From the NCBI GenBank assembly GCA_029934095.1, contig JAOZMV010000020.1:1-13762 (forward strand): a stretch of 13,762 nt of DNA, given 5' to 3'. The DNA comes from Desulfuromusa sp. (GTDB lineage Bacteria; Desulfobacterota; Desulfuromonadia; Desulfuromonadales; Geopsychrobacteraceae). Both the position numbers and the translations under genes were made by a program. Below are positions 7,719 through 13,762 of the stretch, in pieces. Each line of letters opens with the position of its first letter. Position 1 is the stretch's first letter. The notes beneath the pieces are model-generated. The model saw only the letters and a program-made list of their open reading frames with translations, had not been told where the DNA came from and did not search any database.

Positions 7719-10241
7719 ATGTTGTCAGAGAAGAATAAAGTTACGGTTAATATTGTCGACGAAATGCGCAAGTCCTACATGGACTACGCCATGAGCGTTA
7801 TTGTAGGGCGGGCGTTACCCGATGTCCGTGATGGGCTTAAACCGGTTCACCGGCGTATTTTGTTTGCTATGCACGATCTCAATAATGATTTCAATAAACC
7901 CTATAAAAAATCGGCCCGGGTCGTTGGTGATGTCATTGGTAAATACCACCCTCATGGTGATACCGCAGTATATGACTCGATCGTCCGTATGGCGCAGGAT
8001 TTTTCGATGCGTCACCCTCTGGTTGATGGGCAGGGTAACTTCGGTTCTGTCGATGGTGATTCTGCGGCGGCAATGCGTTATACCGAAATCAGAATGGACA
8101 AGCTTGCCCATGAACTGTTGAATGATATCGATAAAGAAACGGTAGATTTTGGCCCCAACTACGATGATTCTTTAGAGGAGCCGCTGGTTCTTCCCTGTAA
8201 GTACCCAAACTTGCTGGTTAATGGTTCCGAAGGAATTGCTGTCGGGATGGCAACCAAGATACCTCCCCATAACCTGGGTGAGGTAATTACCGGTCTGATC
8301 GCACTGATCGATGATCCACGGATCAGTATTGAGGAGCTTATTGAGAAAATTCCCGGGCCCGATTTTCCGACGGCTGGTTTCATCAATGGCAAAGAGGGAA
8401 TTAATGAGGCCTATAGAAATGGTCGTGGGATTATCCAGATGCGCGCCAGGGCGTTGGTCGAGATTGATCGGCGCAGCGGTCGGGAAGCAATTATCATTAC
8501 CGAACTTCCCTATCAGGTTAACAAAGCACGTCTGATTGAGAAGATTGCTGATCTGGTTAAAAACAAGAAAATTGAAGGTATCTCCGATCTTCGTGATGAG
8601 TCAGACCGTGACGGGATGCGGGTTGTTATTGAATTGAAACGGGATATGATTCCGGGGGTTGTTCTGAATCAACTCTACAAAATGACGGTTATGCAGAGCT
8701 CTTTCGGCATCATCATGCTGGCGATTGTTTCTGGTCAACCCAAAATACTTAATCTGCGAGAAGTGCTTGATTGCTTTATTGACCACCGTCGAGAAATAGT
8801 GACCCGACGGTGTGTTTTTGAGCTGAAAAAAGCGGAAGCACGAGCCCACATCCTCTATGGTTTAAAGCTGGCGCTCGAAAATCTGGATGAAGTTATTAAG
8901 ATTATTAAAGGGAGCGCAACTCCAGCTGAGGCTAAGCAGGGTCTGATGGAGCGATTTTCTTTTTCAGAGATTCAGGCGCAGGCCATTCTTGATATGCGTT
9001 TGCATCGTTTGACCGGACTTGAACAAGGTAAAATTCTTGAGGAGTTAACACAACTTCTGGTTCAGATCAGCCGTTTGAAGGAAATTCTTGCCAGTGAGGT
9101 GGAGATCCTCAATATCATCAAGCTGGAATTGGTGGAACTGAAGGATAAATTTGCCAATCCAAGGCGGACTGAAATTCTCGATCGCTGCGCAGATTTAACT
9201 TTGGAAGATATGATCGTCGAGGAAGATATGGTGGTCACCGTGACCCACGGTGGTTATATCAAACGGAATGCGGTATCCCTCTATCGGGCTCAACGACGGG
9301 GAGGAAAAGGGAAGACCGGAATCAAGCCGAAGGAAGAGGATTTTGTCGAAAACCTGTTTATTGCTTCAACCCACGCCTATGTTCTTATCTTTACCGATCT
9401 GGGAAAAGTCTATTGGCTCAAGGTTCACGAAATACCTCAAGGCGGTCGGGCTTCGCGGGGTAAGGCAATTGTCAACCTGTTACAGTTGGCCCCAGACGAA
9501 AAGGTGATGACAATTCTCCCGGTCAACAGTTTTGAAAAGGGGCAATACATTGTCACAGCAACAGCACGAGGAATTATCAAGAAAACTGAATTGATGGCCT
9601 ATTCCCATCCACGAACTGGCGGGATTATCGCATTGAGCATTGATGAAGGAGATAGTCTTATTGAAGCGCGCTTGACCAATGGTGAGCGTGACCTGTTGCT
9701 GGCAAGTCGCAATGGTAAGTCGATCCGTTTTCCAGAAACTGACGTTCGTTCGGTGGGGCGTCCGGCTCGTGGCGTTCGGGGGATAACTCTGGACCCTAAT
9801 GACGAGGTTGTTGGCTTGCAGTCGGTTTCGGCGAATACTGCTTTGGCGCTGGTGACGGTCACTGAGAATGGTTATGGTAAGCGGACTGATATTGGTGAAT
9901 ATCGAGTTCAGAGCAGAGGTGGAAAAGGGATTATTACCATTAAAACCAGTGAGCGCAATGGCTGTGTCGTCGCTATCAGAATGGTTGAAAATGAATCTGA
10001 CCTGATGTTTATCACCAACCGTGGTAAATTATTGCGCACCAAAGTGAAAAATATTCGTGCCATTGGGCGAAACACTCAGGGTGTACGGATGATGGTGCTG
10101 GAACAGGGTGAGTTAATTGTCTCGGTTGCCAAGTTGGCAGAGAAGGATACCGCAGATGGAGTTGCGCCAACTGAAGAAGCAACTGAAGAAGCAACTGAAG
10201 CAGGAGTTGAAACAACAGGAAATCAAGACGAAGAAATCTAG
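7719..10241 (+). CDS. gyrA: DNA gyrase subunit A
   Basis: The DNA-breaking and wrapping subunit of gyrase. At 840 aa the length is normal. The N-terminal breakage-reunion domain carries the catalytic Tyr121 in [15 protein letters not shown] and the quinolone-determining stretch [17 protein letters not shown] (78-94), with Thr82 and Asp86 at the positions of E. coli Ser83 and Asp87. The C-terminal wrapping domain has the GyrA box QRRGGKG (525-531), which identifies gyrase rather than topoisomerase IV, and a later repeat SRGGKGI. A GGAGG site (7708-7712) precedes the ATG by 6 nt. The last 30 or so residues are an acidic low-complexity tail with [10 protein letters not shown], encoded by a 12-bp repeat that is also read in another frame as the start of the next gene (86-bp overlap). 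Confidence 0.98.
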   Translation: MLSEKNKVTVNIVDEMRKSYMDYAMSVIVGRALPDVRDGLKPVHRRILFAMHDLNNDFNKPYKKSARVVGDVIGKYHPHGDTAVYDSIVRMAQDFSMRHPLVDGQGNFGSVDGDSAAAMRYTEIRMDKLAHELLNDIDKETVDFGPNYDDSLEEPLVLPCKYPNLLVNGSEGIAVGMATKIPPHNLGEVITGLIALIDDPRISIEELIEKIPGPDFPTAGFINGKEGINEAYRNGRGIIQMRARALVEIDRRSGREAIIITELPYQVNKARLIEKIADLVKNKKIEGISDLRDESDRDGMRVVIELKRDMIPGVVLNQLYKMTVMQSSFGIIMLAIVSGQPKILNLREVLDCFIDHRREIVTRRCVFELKKAEARAHILYGLKLALENLDEVIKIIKGSATPAEAKQGLMERFSFSEIQAQAILDMRLHRLTGLEQGKILEELTQLLVQISRLKEILASEVEILNIIKLELVELKDKFANPRRTEILDRCADLTLEDMIVEEDMVVTVTHGGYIKRNAVSLYRAQRRGGKGKTGIKPKEEDFVENLFIASTHAYVLIFTDLGKVYWLKVHEIPQGGRASRGKAIVNLLQLAPDEKVMTILPVNSFEKGQYIVTATARGIIKKTELMAYSHPRTGGIIALSIDEGDSLIEARLTNGERDLLLASRNGKSIRFPETDVRSVGRPARGVRGITLDPNDEVVGLQSVSANTALALVTVTENGYGKRTDIGEYRVQSRGGKGIITIKTSERNGCVVAIRMVENESDLMFITNRGKLLRTKVKNIRAIGRNTQGVRMMVLEQGELIVSVAKLAEKDTADGVAPTEEATEEATEAGVETTGNQDEEI

Positions 10242-11049
10242 CAGTAAGCGCTGGATCTTTTATCTCCTGGTTGTTCTGCTGTTAACAGCCAGCCTGTTTC
10301 CCGTCTACCGTAAGCAGCAGTTAAACGCTTCACAGCAGTTATTTGCCAAGGGGATCAAGTTAGAGAGCCTGGGGCAGATAGTTGCTGCTGAAGAGAGTTA
10401 TCGGCAGCTTTATCAACAATATCCCCAAGCCGAAGAAGCTGCTGAGGCTCTTTTGAGAATAGCAAAACTCTGGCAGCACGATCACCAAGATGAGCAAATG
10501 GCATTGCTCAATTATCTGCAACTGGAACATGATTACCCCGAGAGCCCATTGGTGTTACCTGCTCGTGAAGAGGCAGCACAGATTGTCAAGTATACTCTGC
10601 GTGACTATTCACGAGCGATTGAACTTTACCAGCGCTTGTTGGATTTAAACCAGGGGACCCCCGAACAGTACTATTATGAAATAGCCGATTGTTATTTCCG
10701 TCTCGAAAACTATCCCCAGGCGCGGATTGAATTGGAGACACTGCTGGAAAACTTTCCACACAGCCCCCTGGCAGCCAAGGTGTTATATCGAAAAGGGGGG
10801 ATTTTACTTCTGGAAGGGCGGGTGGATGATGCTCGACAGGATTGGCAATCCTTGATAGAGCAATACCCGGATAGCAGCTATCAGGTTCAGGCCCGATTCG
10901 ACCTGGCAAAACTGCAGGAGGAAGAGGGGTCACTGGAGGCTGCTCTACAGAGTTACCAACAGCTTGAGGGGTTTTCGCATCCCGCTTTGCTGCAAAAAAA
11001 GATTGACCACCTGGAACAGCGGATCAAAGCTAAAAAAGGAGCTATCTAG
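10156..11049 (+). CDS. Membrane-anchored tetratricopeptide repeat protein
   Basis: A 297-aa protein with a strongly basic, coiled-coil-like N-terminus (Gln/Leu/Lys-rich, residues 2-32), one membrane helix [19 protein letters not shown] (about 33-51) and then a helical region outside the membrane. About six TPR-type helix pairs cover residues 59-272, for example [20 protein letters not shown] and [18 protein letters not shown], with the alternating Gly/Ala/Tyr/Pro pattern of the BamD/CpoB/YfgM kind. TPR proteins bind other proteins; the partner here is unknown. The start at 10156 is chosen for AGAAGGA (10141-10147) 8 nt upstream; an open frame reaches back to a TTG at 10117 without a ribosome site. 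The start lies inside gyrA, and the stop adjoins the gpsA start, so it is part of the gyrA-gpsA run. Function not assigned. Confidence 0.85.
   Translation: MELRQLKKQLKKQLKQELKQQEIKTKKSSSKRWIFYLLVVLLLTASLFPVYRKQQLNASQQLFAKGIKLESLGQIVAAEESYRQLYQQYPQAEEAAEALLRIAKLWQHDHQDEQMALLNYLQLEHDYPESPLVLPAREEAAQIVKYTLRDYSRAIELYQRLLDLNQGTPEQYYYEIADCYFRLENYPQARIELETLLENFPHSPLAAKVLYRKGGILLLEGRVDDARQDWQSLIEQYPDSSYQVQARFDLAKLQEEEGSLEAALQSYQQLEGFSHPALLQKKIDHLEQRIKAKKGAI
10169..10200. repeat. 12-bp tandem repeat in the gyrA/TPR gene overlap
   Basis: The unit AACTGAAGAAGC occurs at 10169-10180 and 10181-10192, with a third copy matching for 8 bases (10193-10200) before diverging. Because 12 is divisible by 3 it repeats in both coding frames: TEEA in the acidic GyrA tail and QLKK in the basic N-terminus of the TPR protein. 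Copy number could vary without breaking either frame. Confidence 0.8.
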
Positions 11050-12057
11050 ATGGAAATGAAGATTGCTGTCGTTGGCGCTGGAAGCTGGGGAACCACTCTA
11101 GCTAACCTGTTGGCTGAAAAAGGCTATCCGGTGACCCTCTGGTGTTATGAAAAGGATCTGGCTGAGCGGATGCAGCAGTTGGGAATCAACGATCTTTACC
11201 TTCCGGAGATCAATCTTTCTAAAAATTTACAGGTAACCAGCGATTTAACCGCAGCGGTTGCTGAAAAACAATTCGTTTTATTTGTAACTCCATCTCAAGT
11301 CACCCGCCAGATATTACAGCAGGCTCTCCCCGATTTATTACCCCAAGCCTTCATTGTTTCTGCATCCAAGGGAATTGAAAATGAGAGTCTGATGTTGTTG
11401 TCTCAGGTGTTTGAAGAGTTACTCCCTAAGTCGATGCATCGACAGCTTGGTTTTCTTTCGGGCCCCTCATTTGCAACAGAGGTGAGTTCAGGAATGCCAA
11501 CAGCGGTTGTCGCAGCGGCCAAAGATTTGACAGTTGCGGCAGAAATTCAGAAAATATTCAGTACGGAGATGTTTCGCGTTTATACCCATAACGATATTAT
11601 TGGTGTCGAGCTGGGTGGTGCCATGAAGAATGTTATCGCTCTGGCTGCCGGGGTTGCTGATGGTCTTGGTTTTGGCCACAACACCCGCGCTGCATTGATC
11701 ACCCGTGGGTTGGCCGAAATGACCAGACTGGGTCTAAAACTGGGTGGTGCAGCAGAGACCTTTGCCGGATTGGCAGGGATGGGGGATCTGGTTTTGACCT
11801 GTACTGGAGATCTGTCGCGGAACCGTAGTGTCGGTATCGAGTTGGGCAAAGGGCGGAGTATCAACGAGATCCTGGCGGGTATGCAGATGGTTGCCGAGGG
11901 GGTTAAAACAACCTTGTCAGCATACCAGTTAGCTGAGAAACTGGGTGTAGAAGTCCCTATTATTGAACAGATGTATTTAATTCTTTATCAGAACAAGTCA
12001 CCGCGTCAGGCCGTAACCGATTTAATGTTACGAGATTTACGCGCAGAAGCGATTTAA
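11050..12057 (+). CDS. gpsA: Glycerol-3-phosphate dehydrogenase [NAD(P)+]
   Basis: A cytosolic enzyme reducing dihydroxyacetone phosphate to sn-glycerol 3-phosphate with NAD(P)H, the entry to phospholipid synthesis. The 335-aa protein has the Rossmann motif VVGAGSWGTTLANLL (7-21), SKGIE (106-110), SGPSFATEV (137-145), the catalytic lysine in GGAMKNVIALAAG (Lys193), GFGHNTRAALITRGLAEM (207-224) and AGLAGMGDLVLTCTGDLSRNR (239-259). The ATG at 11050 directly follows the TPR stop and has AAGGAG (11036-11041) 8 nt upstream; a second ATG two codons on is less well spaced. The arrangement implies co-transcription and coupled translation with the TPR gene. No plsY is next to it here; the next gene is a secreted prolyl isomerase. 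Confidence 0.97.
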   Translation: MEMKIAVVGAGSWGTTLANLLAEKGYPVTLWCYEKDLAERMQQLGINDLYLPEINLSKNLQVTSDLTAAVAEKQFVLFVTPSQVTRQILQQALPDLLPQAFIVSASKGIENESLMLLSQVFEELLPKSMHRQLGFLSGPSFATEVSSGMPTAVVAAAKDLTVAAEIQKIFSTEMFRVYTHNDIIGVELGGAMKNVIALAAGVADGLGFGHNTRAALITRGLAEMTRLGLKLGGAAETFAGLAGMGDLVLTCTGDLSRNRSVGIELGKGRSINEILAGMQMVAEGVKTTLSAYQLAEKLGVEVPIIEQMYLILYQNKSPRQAVTDLMLRDLRAEAI

Positions 12058-12066
12058 GGAGAGAGT

Positions 12067-12624
12067 ATGAAACAATTATTATTGGTTATAGGGTTTCTAT
12101 TATTGGCAGGGGTGGTTTACGCTGGACCGGTGGTCGAGATGAAAACCAGTATGGGAACGATAAGGATTGAGTTGAATCAAGAGAAGGCACCCCAGACGGT
12201 TAATAACTTCCTTACCTATGTTGATCAGAAGTTTTATGACGGAACTGTTTTCCATCGGGTGATTAAAAAATTTATGATTCAGGGTGGGGGCTTCAATCAG
12301 TTTGGAACTAAGAAAGTGACCCTTGATCCCATCAAGAATGAGGCAAATAATGGTCTGAAGAATCGTAAAGGGAGCATCTCTATGGCACGGACCGGTGTTG
12401 TCGATAGTGCCACCAGTCAATTTTTTATCAACCTGGTGAATAATAGTTCCCTTGATCACAGTGGAAACAGCTCGAGAGCCTTTGGTTATGCTGTTTTTGG
12501 ACACGTTATTTCCGGGCTGAATATTGTAGAAAAAATTGGCAAAGTTAAAACGATAACCAAGGGTGCACAATTCAGGGATTATCCTGAGCCTCAGGTTATT
12601 ATTGAGTCTGTCCGCAGAATTTAA
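12067..12624 (+). CDS. ppiA: Periplasmic cyclophilin-type peptidyl-prolyl cis-trans isomerase
   Basis: A cyclophilin that speeds proline isomerisation in exported proteins. The 185-aa product starts with a classic signal peptide, MKQLLLVIGFLLLAGVVYA, with a likely signal peptidase I cut after Ala19. The cyclophilin core follows: EKAPQTVNNFLTYV (39-52), YDGTVFHRVIKKFMIQGGG (57-75) with the catalytic Arg64, KNEANNGLKNRKGSISMART (90-109), DSATSQFFINL (113-123) and FGYAVFGHVISGL (139-151). The pattern is close to E. coli PpiA, hence the symbol. A GGAG ribosome site precedes the ATG, 9 bp after gpsA. It could equally be named as another periplasmic cyclophilin; the signal peptide argues against the cytosolic PpiB. 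Confidence 0.93.
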   Translation: MKQLLLVIGFLLLAGVVYAGPVVEMKTSMGTIRIELNQEKAPQTVNNFLTYVDQKFYDGTVFHRVIKKFMIQGGGFNQFGTKKVTLDPIKNEANNGLKNRKGSISMARTGVVDSATSQFFINLVNNSSLDHSGNSSRAFGYAVFGHVISGLNIVEKIGKVKTITKGAQFRDYPEPQVIIESVRRI

Positions 12625-12662
12625 CCGACACAAGTTGATCGATTAATCCTCAGGGGCGAGTG

Positions 12663-13406
12663 ATGGCGACGTTCCGGATCATGAGTTATCATATCAATGG
12701 TGCCAGAAATGCTGCAGGAGAGATTGCTCCCGAGCTTTGTGCTGCAGTCATTCGTGCCCAACAGCCTGAATTGGTTATGTTGCAGCAGATTGGTTCGCCG
12801 ATCGGAATAAGTTCCGTTGAACAGTTGGCCAGCCGGGTTGGATTGACCCTCTATGGTTCTGATGCAGAAGGGGGATGCGCCTTTTTGTCTCAATACCCTC
12901 TACACCATATTCAGGAACGATCCCTTGGTTTTGGTGGTCACTGTGTTCAGGCTGACCTGGAATATGCAGACGAAAGAATTCATCTGTTCAACTTAACCCT
13001 CTCCTGGAGCTTTCGGCAGCGCCGTGAGCAGGTCAAGCTTCTTATGGGGGACCAACTGTTGAATAATCCCTTCCTCCCCTGTGCAACCATTATTTGTGGT
13101 GATTTTGGTCTACCCCTATGGGGGAGTGGTCAGATCCCTCTGAATGAACACCTCAAGCGTGCCGGTTTTCCAGCCTGGCGAGCTAATTTCCCGGGGAAAA
13201 TTCCACTCTGGGGGCGTGACCGGGTTTATTTTCGTGGTCCGATAAAAGCATTGGCCGGGAGTGTTGTTATGACCACCGAAGCGCGTAAAGCCTCCACACA
13301 TCTGCCGCTGGTTCTTACCGTTGAAACAAGCGATACTCGTGAAGTTCTTAAGGTTAAAAAACTTACCCGTGTCCCCTCCAAACAGCCTGACCCTATCTGT
13401 GGGTAG
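12663..13406 (+). CDS. Endonuclease/exonuclease/phosphatase-fold protein, probably catalytically inactive
   Basis: A 247-aa protein with the EEP (DNase I-like) layout: an opening strand FRIMSYHINGARNAAG (4-19), an ELVMLQQIG strand (36-44), LSQYPL (75-80), LSWSFRQRREQVKLL (113-127), ICGDFGLPLWG (144-154), GRDRVYFRGPI (184-194) and ASTHLPLVL (210-218). These line up in order with the family motifs YNI, LQE, NxHL, GDFN, DRIxxRGP and SDHxPL. Several usual catalytic positions differ: Asn to His10, the metal-binding Glu to Gln42, His to Thr112, Asn of GDFN to Gly149, and Asp of SDH to Thr212. Asp147, Asp186 and His213 remain. The fold is well supported; enzyme activity is doubtful. The ATG at 12663 is preferred (AGGGG six bases upstream); a GTG one codon earlier is possible. 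No signal peptide. Confidence 0.8.
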   Translation: MATFRIMSYHINGARNAAGEIAPELCAAVIRAQQPELVMLQQIGSPIGISSVEQLASRVGLTLYGSDAEGGCAFLSQYPLHHIQERSLGFGGHCVQADLEYADERIHLFNLTLSWSFRQRREQVKLLMGDQLLNNPFLPCATIICGDFGLPLWGSGQIPLNEHLKRAGFPAWRANFPGKIPLWGRDRVYFRGPIKALAGSVVMTTEARKASTHLPLVLTVETSDTREVLKVKKLTRVPSKQPDPICG

Positions 13407-13433
13407 GTCACAAGATGAGTGATATTATAAAAT

Positions 13434-13762
13434 ATGAAAAAAGCGGAAAAGGCGTTGCAATTATTGCAAGCGCTGGAAAATGTTTATCCTGAGGCTCATT
13501 GCGCCCTGCTCTATCGAAATCCATGGCAGTTGCTGGTGGCAACCATTCTTTCGGCCCAATGTACCGATAAACGGGTTAATATTGTCACTGCAAAATTATT
13601 TGAACAGTTGCCCGGACCGGTACAGTTGGCGGCAGCCAGCCAGGAGCAGGTCGAAGAGTTGATCCGTTCAACGGGGTTTTTTCGTAACAAAGCAAAAAAT
13701 TTAATCAGCTGCGCTGAACAGGTTTTAACCCGCCATCAAGGAGAGGTTCCGGCAGATCTCAA
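13434..13762 (+). CDS. nth: Endonuclease III, N-terminal part (runs off the window)
   Basis: A DNA glycosylase/AP lyase removing oxidised pyrimidines in base excision repair. The first 109 codons are present. The family signature is WQLLVATILSAQCTDKRVN (about 31-49), followed by AAASQEQVEELIRSTGFFRNKAKNL (66-90), the helices before the helix-hairpin-helix. The catalytic Lys and Asp and the iron-sulfur cluster cysteines lie beyond position 13762. The ATG at 13434 is the first possible start because an in-frame TAA lies at 13428-13430; no clear Shine-Dalgarno is seen. It starts 27 bp after the EEP-fold gene in the same direction, so two nuclease-fold genes stand side by side. An open frame at 13480-13662 in another frame is its shadow. 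Confidence 0.93.
   Translation, partial: MKKAEKALQLLQALENVYPEAHCALLYRNPWQLLVATILSAQCTDKRVNIVTAKLFEQLPGPVQLAAASQEQVEELIRSTGFFRNKAKNLISCAEQVLTRHQGEVPADL

Noticed and set aside
7793..8000. Thr82 of GyrA at the position of E. coli Ser83 as a quinolone-resistance change
   Set aside because: Thr is a common natural residue there in many bacteria and Asp86 is intact; nothing indicates acquired resistance.
10117..10155. TTG start extending the TPR protein by 13 residues
   Set aside because: No ribosome binding site precedes it, whereas the ATG at 10156 has AGAAGGA at good spacing.
12100..12633. Minus-strand open frame opposite the cyclophilin gene (177 codons)
   Set aside because: It mirrors a clearly coding gene with signal peptide and cyclophilin motifs; no ribosome site or family features.
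13415..13492. Small open frame starting at ATG 13415 between the EEP gene and nth
   Set aside because: It gives about 25 residues, overlaps nth in another frame and has no family features.

Overview
The window spans the chromosomal replication origin of a Gram-negative bacterium. Gene content, protein style and order (rpmH-rnpA-yidD-yidC to the left; dnaA-dnaN-recF-gyrB-gyrA, then a TPR protein, gpsA and a periplasmic cyclophilin to the right) suggest a deltaproteobacterium of the Desulfuromonas/Geobacter type. That placement is inferred from layout and sequence style, not from a tree. GyrB has the long proteobacterial form (796 aa), and a signal-peptide cyclophilin implies a periplasm.

Left arm (1-1283, minus strand): the N-terminal 182 codons of yidC (cut by the window edge), yidD, rnpA and rpmH, tightly packed with 2-8 bp gaps or overlaps. 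They cover membrane-protein insertion, RNase P protein and ribosomal protein L34. A divergent gap (1284-1531) carries a perfect DnaA box (1520-1528) directly before the dnaA start, plus a perfect inverted repeat.

Core (1532-5270, plus strand): dnaA, dnaN and recF, all clearly more AT-rich than what follows, recF most of all. The dnaA-dnaN gap (2867-3074) looks like the unwinding half of a bipartite oriC. It has tandem DnaA-box-like heptamers, a short GC patch, five DnaA-trio triplets, an AT-rich stretch, and a second, shorter trio run in mirror orientation.

Right arm (5271-13762, plus strand): base composition jumps at the start of gyrB. gyrB and gyrA (the two gyrase subunits) are followed by a membrane-anchored TPR protein whose start lies inside gyrA, then gpsA (glycerol-3-phosphate dehydrogenase), a ppiA-like periplasmic prolyl isomerase, an EEP-fold protein with substituted catalytic residues, and the first 109 codons of nth (endonuclease III).

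The genes are mostly conserved housekeeping genes. The most interesting material is in the two non-coding lobes around dnaA (candidate facing DnaA-trios and a repeated AT(T/C)AACA heptamer), the sharp composition block over dnaA-dnaN-recF, the probably inactive EEP-fold protein, and a 12-bp repeat read in two frames at the gyrA/TPR overlap. No rRNA, tRNA, CRISPR array, transposon or prophage gene was seen.
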